A stretch of 64,000 nucleotides of DNA from Chrysemys picta bellii (Eukaryota; Chordata; Testudines; Emydidae): positions 28,742,998 through 28,806,997 of the forward strand of contig NC_088791.1 in the NCBI RefSeq assembly GCF_011386835.1, in the 5' to 3' direction. Every line of letters starts with the position of its first letter. The stretch's first letter is position 1. Below, one piece after another: positions 44,790 to 55,253 of this stretch. The notes under the pieces were generated by a model. It searched no databases. It was not told where the DNA came from and was given only the letters and a program-made list of their open reading frames with translations. The position numbers and the translations under genes are program-made.

Positions 44790-46430
44790 GATGCTCCGCA
44801 GAGGTACCCAGGGTTGGGAGGCACCTCACCACCACCTGCCCTTAGCATGAAGCACCCGTGTCAGCTCCCGGAGGCCAACAGTCTGACAGCACAAGCAGGA
44901 CTTTCCAGGTCCCTGCACATCTGACTCTCTCTGTACGGGCAGTCCCTGGAGCTTGCCATGCAGTGTCCAGACTTTTATCCCCTGAACACTCACAGAATTA
45001 CAGGCCCGCTGTTCCCAAAGCAACAGTACACACCAGGTTGTACGATTCAGCTCAGGAGCATCACTTTAGTTAACACCACTGCACTTCGATATATTTATAA
45101 TGAAAACAAGAATAAGTTTATCATCAAGGATCAGAGATTCAAGTAACAATGAGTAAGAATATTGGAAACAAATGGTTACACATAAAACAAAATCATAACA
45201 TGCTCTATAGAGACTCAACTTAACTAACAAGTTACTCTCTTGTTTAGAGAAACTTACCTCACTCAAAGTTCTCTCCAGTGTTTTCAGCCAAGTCTTGTTG
45301 AGAGCAAAATCACTGTCCTTTTATTGCCTCAGTGAAGGGTGCCCGGGCACCTTGTCTGCCCCCCAAATATAGATGAACCAACCTTTGAAATGCATCTCAA
45401 GGTAAGTTTCTTTCCCCTGCTGGTTTTCTCTTCCTGAAGTTCTGTACGTTGCATTCAGTTCATACTGGTGATAGGAAGCCCACTGTGAATGACCATGTCT
45501 TGTCTGACAGAAAATCTGTTTTTTCCCCTTTCCTGGTGACCAACCCCCACCCCCCAACACTAACTTTAAGAGCATATTTTCTTATGTTCTTAGACATACA
45601 TTTCACAGTGATAAGACTCTTTGGTGAACTGGAACATACAGATGAGACTCAAGAGATCCTGGCAAGATGAGACATAAACTGGCCGCAATGCATGCCCCAT
45701 TTGCTGTGTCAAGACAAAATCGCACACAGCCTGAGGCCCAGCTATGAGCCTCTTGCTGATTTACTTGCTCTCCTGTAAGTCCTGTGCACAATGCCATGCC
45801 CACAAACCCATACTCCCAGCCATAGGTGTTCCTCCAATACATTCTATACATTAGGCCCTGGATCACCCGCACCCTATAGCCTGGACCTCTGGCCCATCCA
45901 GACCCAACTGGGTAGCCACTGTTGTAGCCTCTATACAGAACAAGTGGGAGACATACTCTTCTGGTGCAAGCCCAGAAATGACAGCCCCTTCTAAGCACTC
46001 CCACAACTGGAATTTTGTTAGGAAGGAACAGTCCCTCATGCAGGAACAGGGGATCCTCATTGAGTGACCACTGAGCCACATATGCCGACAGTGCCCATAC
46101 AGGACACAGGTCCCCCTCACCAGAGCGGTGCAGAGCAACAGCCTCGCCAACCCCAGCCTGATCAGTTTTTGATCTGCAGATCTTGAGCCATAGAGAGTCA
46201 CCTTCTCACTGCACGTACTGTTGTTCGAGTGCCTGCCCCAAAGAGTCTCCCTTGGTTGAAAGGAACAACTCACTGACCCACAAGGCCTCAAAGAAAACCA
46301 ACAGAAAGGATGCTGTCATGAGGTATGCACACCCCATCCTCCTTTGGGGGCGGGTCAAGGTTGTGATACCACTGGGGTTACAGTTTACCAGACTCTCCAT
46401 AGGCTGAAAGCAGCACAGCTCAGGTGCCGG
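44790..46430 (-). repeat. Unclassified LTR-retroelement-like region
   Basis: The sequence has the look of retroviral LTR and leader DNA in the antisense sense. Two overlapping minus-strand frames (45603-46079 and 45863-46291) have no retroviral signature. The second contains a hydrophobic segment, KLIRLGLARLLLCTALVRGT, that resembles a membrane span with a basic residue. I cannot name the family and would not call either frame a gene. Confidence 0.3.
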
Positions 46431-46620
46431 AGTCAATATAGCGGCCCTCGGGTACAGGGCTGTGCCGTCTAATGGCCAGAGTCAACACACCTGCCCTTAT
46501 GTTCAGGGCTGCATGGCTTAACAACTAGAGTCCATACAACTGCTCTTGGGGTATTGGGGTTGCACGGCTTAGTGGCCAGAGTCTATGCAACTGCCCTTGG
46601 GGTCAGGGCTGCATGCAGGA
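46431..46620. repeat. Short tandem array, about 50-bp unit
   Basis: Four imperfect units share AGAGTC, CAACTGCCCTTGGGG, CAGGGCTGCATGGC and TTAGTGGCC. Unit length is 49-51 bp. The array lies at one edge of the LTR-like region and may be part of its regulatory sequence. Confidence 0.7.
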
Positions 46621-48113
46621 AAGTGGGCCACCGTGTAGGGATGGGCGGGACTGTCTGAGGGGCGGGACTTCCACCACACATAGTGTGGAGTTAACCCGCT
46701 TTTGCCCAGTGCGGGGTATGCCCACCCTGTCACAGATGCTTTGAAGAGTACAGCCTCATTCCTTGAATGTTAAATCCAGGAAGAACCTCAATTAATTGCC
46801 TAAGGACCTGCAAGTTCACTGGCTTGCTGGCATGGCTCCATATCCCCGCAGCCTGGGCCCAACCCTCCCATGTCCTGCAGATCATGAATCTCTGATAGTG
46901 GTCTGGATGACCCACACACCTGCAGTAAAAGGCCACGCCAGATAACAGGTTAGCTATAGCAAGACCATGAACCACCAAATCTGGAGTTCTGGTATAGGTC
47001 AGGCCTGGATAGACCCTCAGCCCCCTGAAACTCCTCAAACGCTATTGTGTAATCTAAAAAGGTGCATGGTGCAAGTGCTCCTTGGGCCATGGATATTGCT
47101 TCTAGAAACCAATATTCCATAGGGAGTCCAGCATCTGTTCTGGGACTTCCTTGGCCACCGGTGCTCATGCTCTGAATCTGTTCACCTGCAATCGAGAGAG
47201 CCTGAGCACATGCTTGCCAGTGAAATTAATATTGTATGCACATTTCTGTTTGGTAGTCTTCATTATTAAACATCTCAGGACAGCAGAGAGTGCTCTGAGA
47301 GCCTTAGTCACATGAAGGTTTCCATTCAGGTGGAGTCACTCCTTCCCCTGCCTGTGAAGGGTTGCTGTGTCCCTTGCCTGGAAGGGAAATCTCCCTTCTT
47401 CCACACCTCAGTGGGTGAGACACAGAATAGACATAAATAGAATAAGCCCTGGTGTCCTGCCCTTACATCATTCCAGCAAGAGTGGAGTTAAGTGCATTCC
47501 AGTTCCTGTAAGGAAGGACATAGGGACAGACAAGCCTCTCTTCAGTGCCCACCATGCACATTTCACAAGCAGGGACTTCTTCCTAGGAGTGGTTCTGCTC
47601 ATCTCATGTGCACTCCCATGCCCACTTGAGGGCACACAAGGAGAGATATGGAAGAAATTCCAATGCTGAGCCATTTCCTCCATTCAGGAATCTGGTAATG
47701 AGTGTTCAGTTCATCCAGTAAGTGACTGATACACTCATACTGTAGTCAGTCTGTGGGTCCACGAAACACCTGTCTGACCAAAAGAGTCCTGCATTGGCAC
47801 TGACTGATGTGCTTGAGCAGGACTGGTATGCAAGGACAGAGATGGACACACTGAAAGCCATTCAAGACACAGTTTAATAATCCAGGCATTGTCAAGCTCC
47901 CACCCACATTAATGCCTTGCTTTAAGGCTCCAGTTAGGATATGGGGCTAAGGGGAGCTGTCTTCGGATTATCCCATTTAACAGTCCAGACCAGCAAAGCT
48001 GAAGGCTGCGTCATGCTCTGGGGACATGACTCAGCCTCATGAGCACTGAAGGACAGAAGTACATCAGGAGCTACCATGTTTATCCGTATCCCAGCATCAC
48101 AGAGATTCTAGGG
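46621..48113. other. Stretch with no recognised gene
   Basis: About 1.5 kb. Minus-strand frames at 46730-47038 and 46950-47168 look moderately protein-like but match nothing I know and are short. The first half may belong to the LTR-like region to the left. Confidence 0.4.
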
Positions 48114-48203
48114 TAGAGGTGCAGTGGTGGATTTAGAGTTAATGGAGCCCTGTGCGCAGCTTCATTTTTGCCCTCTCACCCCCACCCCTCGGGACCCAGC
48201 CAA

Positions 48204-48311
48204 GAAAAAAGAACAGGAGTACTTGTGGCACCTTAGAGACTAACAAAGGTGCCACAAGTACTCCTGTTCTTCTTTTTGCGGATACAGACTAACACGGCTG
48301 CTACTCTGAAA
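48204..48311. repeat. High-copy turtle-type repeat, inverted dimer
   Basis: The forward piece GAACAGGAGTACTTGTGGCA to GACTAACAAA is followed directly by the reverse complement, GGTGCCACAAGTACTCCTGT through ACGGCTGCTACTCTGAAAC. The result is a hairpin with an arm of about 22 bp. CCAGCCAAGAAAAA flanks both sides (48196-48209 and 48312-48325), a duplication of about 14 bp that points to target-primed retroposition rather than a cut-and-paste element. Confidence 0.82.
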
Positions 48312-48429
48312 CCAGCCAAGAAAAAGAACATTCTCTTTCATCTCCCCCCCATTTTTCATTCTTTTTTCCTTCATCCTCCTCCTATATTATAAGTAATAGG
48401 AAGTAAATGAAAATAAAGTGAGGTATCTT

Positions 48430-49170
48430 GATTGAGGCAGGGGGTTGGGGTGTGGCAGAGGGTGCGGGGGTCGGGCTCTGAGAGGAAGTTTGGGTGTGGA
48501 GTGCAGGAGGGGATGCGAGGTGCAGGCTCTGGACTGGGGCAGGGGGTTGGAGTATGGAAGGGGGTGAGGGGTGCAGGCTCAGGGAGGAAGTTTGGGTGCA
48601 GGGTGCGGGCTCTGGGCTGGGGCAGGGGGTTGGGGTGTGGGAGAGGGTGAGGGGTGTGGGAGGGGTGAGGGTGCAGGCTCTGGGAGGAAGTTTGGGTGCG
48701 GGTTGCAGGATCTGGGTTGGGGCAGGGGGTTGGAGTGTGGAAGAGGGTGAGGGGTGCAGGCTCTGGAAGGAAGTTTGGGTGCGGGGTGTGGGCTCTGGGC
48801 TGGGGCAGGGGGTTGGAGTGTGGGCGGGGGTGAGAGGTGCATGAGGGGGTGAGGGGTGCAGGCTCTGGAAGGAGGTTTGAGTGCAGGGTGCAGGCTCTGG
48901 GCTGGGGCAGGGGGTTGGAGTGTGGAAGGGGGTGAAGGGTGCGGGCTCTGGGCGGAAATTTGGGTGTGGGGTGTGGGCTCTGGGCTGGGGCAGGGGGTTG
49001 GAGTGTGGGAGGGGGTGAGAGGTGCGTGAGGGGGTGAGGGGTCCAGGCTCTGGAAGGAGGTTTGAGTGCAGGGTGCAGGCTCTGGGCTGGGGCAGGGGGT
49101 TGGAGTGTGGAAGGGGGTGCAGGGTGCGGCTCTGGGCTGGGGCAGGGGGTTGGGGTGTGGGAGGAGTCGG
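48430..49170. repeat. G-rich minisatellite
   Basis: Units built from CTGGGCTGGGGCAGGGGGTT, GGAGTGTGGAAGGGGGTGAG, GGGTGCAGGCTCTGG and AAGGAAGTTTGGGTGC repeat about seven times with variable spacing of about 80-120 bp. Proline-rich minus-strand frames here are artefacts. Confidence 0.85.
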
Positions 49171-50190
49171 GAGCGGCATTTACCTTGGGCGGCACGGCTC
49201 CCAAAACAACCAGCACACCCCTCTGGCAGCGGCTTCTAGGCAAGGGGGGGCCAGTGGGTCTCTGCGTGCCACTGCCCGCAGGCACCGCCACCACAGCTCC
49301 CATTGGCCACAGTTCCCGGCCAATGGGAGCTGCGGAGTCGGCACTCAGGGCGGGGGCAATGCACGGAGACCCCCCCCCCCGCCCCTCAGGGGCTGCAGGG
49401 ACATGCCATCTGCTTCTGGGAGTGGCGCGGAGGGAGTGAGACTGCGTGGGCAGGGAGTCCCCTTAGCCCTGCTGTGCTGCTGCTGGCACGTCTCTGCGCG
49501 CCCCTTAGGTCTCTGTGAGCTGCCTGGGGCACGGGCAGTGTACGGAGCCACCTCCCCCCAGCCAGGGGCACGCAGAGACGTGCCAGCAGCCAGCCGCTTC
49601 TGTGAGTGGCGTGGGGCCACCGGCCACGGAATGCTGAGCCCTGCTGTGCCGCCGGCTGGGACACGGGGGCAGATTGTCAGATGAGATTTATCCTGCATTT
49701 TGGGAGCCGCCCCCATCAATGGGGGCCCCATGCCACCGCACTGTTTGTTTCATGGTAAATCCGCCTCTATAGATGTGGCTTCTTACTCAACAAGCAGAGT
49801 CGCTATAGCTCTATAAGTGAGGGTTCAATGAAAGGGGAAAGTGTGAGAATGTCTTTGTTGAGACATTACAGCCTCCAGTTTAAGTGAACAACTGGATCAG
49901 TTCTGCACAGCCTCACATACAAGTTCCCCAGCAGCTCATGCAGTGTTTGCTCAAGGTTCAGCTCACAGGGCTTTTTTAGCACCTTTCACCAGATGATCAC
50001 CCCCATCATCTCAGTTTCTATTGGGAGGGTGGGGCTCAACAAGGTGTGGGAGTCTTCATTTGCCTTTCAAACGCAGATAATTGTCCTCCCTTGGCTTGTA
50101 CATTAGACTTGAAAAAGCTGCATTCTCATGGACAAAAACTCCTGCACTCCTGGGGAGGAGCAGAGATAAAAAGGAGACAGGCCCACTACT

Positions 50191-50213
50191 TTTTGTTTGT
50201 TTGTTTGTTTGTT
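50191..50213. repeat. (TTTG)n microsatellite
   Basis: About five uninterrupted TTTG units. Confidence 0.85.
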
Positions 50214-50262
50214 GTGGTGTGGGGAGAAGCAGCTTTTATAACCTCTACTCTGTAGTCTGTAA

Positions 50263-50553
50263 GGGTACGTCTTCACTACCCGCCGTATCGGCGGGTAGCA
50301 ATCGATTTATCCGGGATCGATATATCGCGTCCCGTTAAGACGCGATATATTGATCCCCAAACGCGCTCACCGTCAACTCCGGAACTCCACCAGAGCGAGC
50401 GGCGGTAGCGCAGTCGACAGGGGAGCCGCGGCCGTCGATCGCGCGCCATGTGGACCCCAGGTAATTCGATCCAAGATACTTCAACTTCAGCTACGCAAAG
50501 TTGCGTAGCTTGGATCGATTCCCCCCCCCCCCCCCCCCAGTGTAGACCAGCCC
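50263..50553. mobile_element. PIF/Harbinger-type MITE, copy 2 of the 14661 family
   Basis: It shares ends and most internal sequence with 14661-14938, including GGCGGGTAGCAATCG, CACCAGAGCGAGC and GCGGTAGCGCAGTCGAC. TAA flanks both sides (50260-50262 and 50554-50556). A C-run of about 18 bases lies near the right end. Non-coding. Confidence 0.9.
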
Positions 50554-50693
50554 TAAGTGTTGTTCGGATTTATGGGAACTGACAGCCAAGGTCACCAGAA
50601 CTCAGAGGAAAGTTATGAACAGAGGAAGTTTGCCCTAATGTAACTACATAAGTGTGCAAACCCCTAACTAAAGTGCATCGGTCTGAATCAGGG
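50554..50693. other. Short spacer between two transposons
   Basis: Nothing recognised. Confidence 0.5.
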
Positions 50694-50701
50694 CTTTAAC
50701 C

Positions 50702-51111
50702 CAGAGGCTCTCAACTTTTCCAGACTTTACCATACCCTTTCAAGAGTCTGATTTGTCATGTGTACCCCAAGTTTCACCTCACTTAAAAACTACTTGCTTA
50801 CAAAATCAGACATAAAAATACAGAAGTGTCACAGCACACAATTACTGAAAAATAGCTTACTTTCTCATTTTTACCATATAATTATAAAATAAATCAATTG
50901 GAATATAAATATTGTACTTATATTTCAGCGTACAGTACATAGAGCAGTATCAGCAAGTCATTGTCTGTATGAAATTGTAATTTGTACTGACTTTGCTAGC
51001 GCTTTTTATGTAGCCTGTTGTAAAACTAGGCAAATATCCAGATGAGTTGATGTACCTCCTGGAAGATCTGTGTACTCGCAGGCGTTGGAGACCTGTGGTT
51101 GAGAACCAGTG
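50702..51111. mobile_element. hAT-like element, CAGTGGCTCTCAAC family, copy 2
   Basis: The ends CAGAGGCTCTCAAC and GTTGAGAACCAGTG are inverted with few differences. CTTTAACC flanks both sides exactly (50694-50701 and 51112-51119), an 8-bp duplication typical of hAT. The interior matches the copy at 10132 over nearly its whole length. Non-coding. Confidence 0.92.
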
Positions 51112-51119
51112 CTTTAACC

Positions 51120-51693
51120 CATTACATTGCTGTAGAAAAGAACCTTGAGTCTATATTCAGAGTGGAAATGGACACTCCTTAATAGTGTTTGATTTTCTCA
51201 GTCATGCTGACCACATTCCAGAGGGACAAAGTCACAAGCAGCACCAACATCAAACATGCTAGCTATTGCCAGTGATAGGAGGTTTCCATATGCACTTCCA
51301 AGACAGCCAATTTCTTCTATGTTGTTCATATGTTTAGGCTGCAAGCATGGCTGGCGTCTCACAGGGTAGGGGGAGACCATAAGTATGGGGAATGCTCAGA
51401 CAGAAAGGGGGCTTTGTACCTGGAGCAAGAGCCAAGCCTGGCAGTGTCACACCCAGTCCCACGTCTGGGCAATCAAACGAGCCACCACATGGCCCTGCTG
51501 GAGCAGTGATGGGCCTAGGGTAAGAACCAACTAGATTAGCATAAAAAGGCAGAGTCACCTGGTGCATCCCACCCCACAGACCAGTGGCAGACTGGATTTA
51601 ATCCCTGGTCAAGCCAGCAAGGGCACATCCAAGAGCTGCTACTTCCACCAACCCAAGTCCCGCAGGACAGCGAGCAGCCCCTCATGGGCCTGG
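51120..51693. other. Stretch with no recognised gene
   Basis: About 0.57 kb before LTR element A. Two short minus-strand frames lack domains. Confidence 0.5.
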
Positions 51694-52537
51694 TGTTGTA
51701 CTTAAAGTACTGCACAGGATCTTTTCAGGGGGAATAAGACAAAACGCCACATTTATTAGTAATACATGTATTCATTAACACTGTATTATATGCATATAAT
51801 ATATTACACTTACACTCACACACACACACACAAACACACTCCGTCTTGTTGTTACCAATTAGTTGCTCCCCTTAACTTCACTGGCCAGGTGAGTTAGATG
51901 GGGGAGGGGGTGGAGCCGGGCTTCTGCCGATCCGGATCGATGCTCCCATGTTGACAAGACGAGACCCGGGGTCCTCTGCAAGACACCTCACTTTTATAGC
52001 AGCTTTTCTCTTATGCAAATCTATACCAGATTCAAACTCTGTGTCTGTGTCCATTGGTCCTTTGTGCTGCTTTCTTTTGAGTGTTGTCCCAATGCTGCAA
52101 AGAGGGTGTTTCCAAAAGAAGGTGCTTGCTTCTAACCCCCGAGGCCATCGGTATGTCTGCTTGTCTTTAATGAGCCCACTTGACACGTTTTATTGTCCTT
52201 GGGTCTGGCTCCCAGCCCCTCTCCAACGGTTGAGGCTGTCTGGAGGTGCTGCCTTCCATGCCTTGCTCATTCACACCTCATTCATTCAACAGGGCAATTG
52301 ATTAAAGGGGGGGGGGAGAGAGCTCTTGTTCTACTGCTAGCAAAAAGAAATTTTTCTTCTATCTTATTCTATCCTTAGGGGCTATAATATTATACCAAGG
52401 GCAATGCAAAGTTTCTAAATAAGGCTTTGATACAAAGTCCCATGAAAACAGAGGTCACACGTGGGTAGACCCACCACAAGGTTATATGAAGAGGCACAAT
52501 GTAAAGTCATATGAAAATTATCAGAGATTTATCTACA
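51694..52537 (-). repeat. LTR of element A (left copy)
   Basis: It starts TGTTGTACTTAAAGTACTGC and ends AGATTTATCTACA, so it is bounded by TG and CA. The first 123 bases recur, apparently unchanged, at 54660-54782. A TTTATT (AATAAA on the minus strand) near 51751 and a pyrimidine tract just outside the right end (TTGTCCCCCTTTTG, a polypurine tract on the minus strand) show that the element is oriented to the minus strand and that this is its 3' LTR. A short CA microsatellite lies at 51817-51836. Confidence 0.75.
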
Positions 52538-54659
52538 TTGTCCCCCTTTTGACCTCTCAAGAACAATTCTTGAGTGGTCACCATATACATCTTTTGTATT
52601 TGTTGCAAACAAACCAAACAATTATAACCAGGTGAATATAACTAAAACCATTACAATTGACTAAACACCAGATATAACATAAACACAAATGCTAACAATT
52701 ATAATTATAATAATTGGAAATACAACAAAACCATTACCATTACAATAATTGGGTACATTGACAAACAAAATGAGGCCCAAGTTTGATGCTGCAATAGCCA
52801 TCAAACAATAAAAGTCACTGAGGTCAGGACCTTCTTAAGCACACACAACAAATAAGATTTTGTAGGAGTACCACAGTTGTTATGCAAGGTTAAGCTGATT
52901 TGGACTTAAACTAACGTTTAGTTGCCAAAATGTTGCAGAATTTTTTATTTTTAACAATTGTTTTCAAGAGGTTTCTGGGGACCTGAAAGATGGTGCCCTA
53001 CAATCATGGGCCAAGGTTTTACAGGTTATGGGGGCCCAAGAACTACCCTTTAGGGCTTGGGGAAATAGAACCAGAGTGCATAGAGGAAAGTGTGGAATTA
53101 ATAATAATACAAGCAAATGTAACTAACAATACAAATGTATTAATAACAAAAATTAACAATAAAATGATTATTAGAGAACCTAACAACAAATAAACCTGAT
53201 GCACTGGGAACCAAAGTTTTTTGGACACAAGGGGTGATTGATAAGTTGGATGGAGAAGGGGGAAGTAGAGAGAGGAAAAGACATTTGCCCTGTCTAGTGT
53301 AGTATTCCCTCTTTTTCTGGACCCAATGCTAGCACAGGACACCACTAGAGACAGACACAGAACATGCAACACAGAACACTGAACACAGACTTTGTCATGA
53401 CACTATAACCATGGTATTTTATAACTCTTCAGCTGGTACCAGCTCTTCTGATGTTCTGGTTCAGAGCCTGAAAGATAGAAGCTTGGAAACAAATTAGCAC
53501 AGTGCTTCCACCATGGCAGAACCTGCTTAGTCTCTGCCACAGTGTGTTTGGTACTTGGGGCTGCACAAATGCTAATTGAGTGGTGCATTTTTTTTGTGAG
53601 TGTAAATCCTCCCTTTTTTCAATAAAAGGGCGTTAACACTTCATCTAGAAAAAAAAAATCTGTTTTAAAATCTTCAGCCATTTTGCCATGGCCTGGAGAT
53701 CTGAGGCAGAAGCAGGCACTGTTGTTAACTGTTTCAATGGCATTTTGGCCCTGGGAGGAGGAATTTACCCAAATATCCCCCTTCCCAATCTCCAGAGGGG
53801 TCCCAAAGGTCTGCCCCCTTCTGGGGTCTTAAATGTTTCTTCTCCTGATGTTACTGCTGCTGTAAGATTTGAGAGTGCTGTTTTAACTCTCTGTACCCAA
53901 CCTGTTTTCCAGTTTCTCTATCTGTTGCTTGCCTGGGCCCGATCCTGCTTTTTCCAATAAACAGTTTCTTTCCATGGGCACAAGCCTTGTTCCACTACAA
54001 ATTTAGCAAGGAGGGTGGGCTTTCCAACTAGCCCCCACCCTTCCTGGTCCTGTTTCTTAAACATTTTTTTTTAAATTGTGAAATTACCACAATATTACTT
54101 ACAAAAAACAAACAAACATAAACCACACTACACTGCCCAAACTCCTATATCCTTCAGAGTTTGGTTTAACAGAACAAGATCTGTATCTTATGATTTTAAC
54201 CCACTCTGGGCCAGAGGGAGAGACGCTAAGCTTCCCTCTGTATTACTCGGTCTGCTACCACCGAGGGTTCATACACCAATTATACAAATCCTTCCCCGGA
54301 TTAGATCCTTCCCCGGATCAGAGTGAGAAACACTTAGTTCTCCTCTTTAGCTCAGTCTTGCTACGGCTGAGGGTGTATGTACCTCTATAACACAATTTAA
54401 GCCTAAACTCCTATATCCTTCAGAGTTTGGTTAATCCTTCCCCGGATTAGAGTGAGAAACACTAAGTTCTCCTCTTTAGCTCAGTCATGAACACAATTTA
54501 AACCTAAACTCCTATATCCTTCAGAGTTTGGTTAATTAACTGAAAGTTTACGCTCTTTTTCCTCTAGTGCCAGTCTTGCTAAAGCTGGCGGTGTGCACAC
54601 CAGTTTTATAATAACTGTGGGTTCTATGCTTGCTCCCCCTTTCGCATTCTCCACCAAAA
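52538..54659 (-). mobile_element. Internal region of LTR element A, no recognised gag or pol
   Basis: The 2.1-kb interior between the two LTR copies is AT-rich and lacks RT, integrase or Gag signatures. A minus-strand frame at 53043-53372 has a strongly hydrophobic stretch (SLIIILLLIFVINTFVLLV) but no family match. Next to the right LTR the minus strand begins TTTTGGTGGAGAATGCG, a plausible primer-binding site of the TGGTGGAGA type, tRNA identity uncertain. The element looks non-autonomous or internally deleted. Confidence 0.6.
54140..54545. repeat. Tandem repeats in the leader of element A
   Basis: AACTCCTATATCCTTCAGAG with TTTGGTT occurs three times (about 54139, 54408, 54507). AATCCTTCCCCGGATTAGA and GAGAAACAC-TTAGTTCTCCTC recur between them, with spacing of about 100-270 bp. 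They lie next to the primer-site side of the element, as leader repeats do in some retroelements. Confidence 0.7.
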
Positions 54660-54782
54660 TGTTGTACTTAAAGTACTGCACAGGATCTTTTCAGGGGGAA
54701 TAAGACAAAACGCCACATTTATTAGTAATACATGTATTCATTAACACTGTATTATATGCATATAATATATTACACTTACACT
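54660..54782 (-). repeat. LTR of element A (right copy), cut by ERV B
   Basis: It matches 51694-51816 by eye without differences, then breaks at the left LTR of ERV B. The rest of this LTR should lie beyond the right edge of the window. Confidence 0.8.
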
Positions 54783-55201
54783 TGTTAGGTAAAAAAGCAA
54801 GTCCTCACTCACCTCTCCAGCACCCGAGTTCGTGCGGAGTTGGTATGGGCTCACAATCTGTCAGAGACCAGACACCAATTCGTTGATCAACGGGCTCACA
54901 CTATCCTTAGCTTGAAAGGCTTCAGAGTAAGTGTGGCAAGTTTATTAGGGGTGAGCAGCAATATTTATACACAGAAGTAAACAAAGTGATTAACAGATCA
55001 TAATGGTCATGCATAATCAAACAAGATTTTACAGGATAAAACGGGTTAAAATGTACATTCAGAAAGAGATAAGGGGAGATGGCTACTTAAGGGGAGGGGG
55101 GGTGTCATGAGTAGTTCGCAGGTCAGAGCTTTGATTAAAAGTTCAGACAGAGACATCAAGTCTGGGTTAAGTTTAAGCTCATCAAAAGTTCAGACTCAAC
55201 A
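54783..55201 (-). repeat. 3' LTR of gammaretrovirus-like ERV B
   Basis: The 419-bp segment is bounded by TG (TGTTAGGTAAAAAAGC) and CA (GTTCAGACTCAACA). On the minus strand U3 begins after a purine-rich AAATGGAGGAA tract. A TATAAA-like box lies near 54966 and AATAAA near 54939, in the order expected for U3-R-U5. The 5' LTR of ERV B lies outside the window. It inserted into the LTR of element A. Confidence 0.75.
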
Positions 55202-55253
55202 TTCCTCCATTTGTAGCTTTGGGATAACTATTTACCAAAAGCTACACCCCATT

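Larger units (their letters stand above)
48122..49769. mobile_element. Long hAT-like element with internal minisatellite
   Basis: The left end CAGTGGTGGATTTA and the right end TAAATCCGCCTCTA are inverted with a few differences. The flanks TAGAGGTG (48114-48121) and TAGATGTG (49770-49777) form an 8-bp duplication with one mismatch. The interior holds a G-rich minisatellite (48430-49170) and GC-rich sequence with CCCATTGGCC motifs. The 310- and 265-codon minus-strand frames come from the minisatellite and are not genes. A copy of the high-copy repeat is nested at 48204. Confidence 0.75.

Noticed and set aside
45863..46291. Possible immune-receptor-like membrane segment in a 142-codon frame
   Set aside because: The hydrophobic segment with a basic residue is suggestive, but no immunoglobulin domain, splice sites or second exon were found. 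Too weak to call a host gene.
48371..49303. Minus-strand frames of 310 and 265 codons, proline-rich with PHPxP repeats
   Set aside because: They are translations of a G-rich minisatellite. The repeats change frame freely and the opposite strand is also open.
53043..53372. 109-codon minus-strand frame with a hydrophobic stretch in element A
   Set aside because: It sits in AT-rich sequence where TTA and ATT codons give hydrophobic residues by chance. Not called as a gene, though noted in the element entry.
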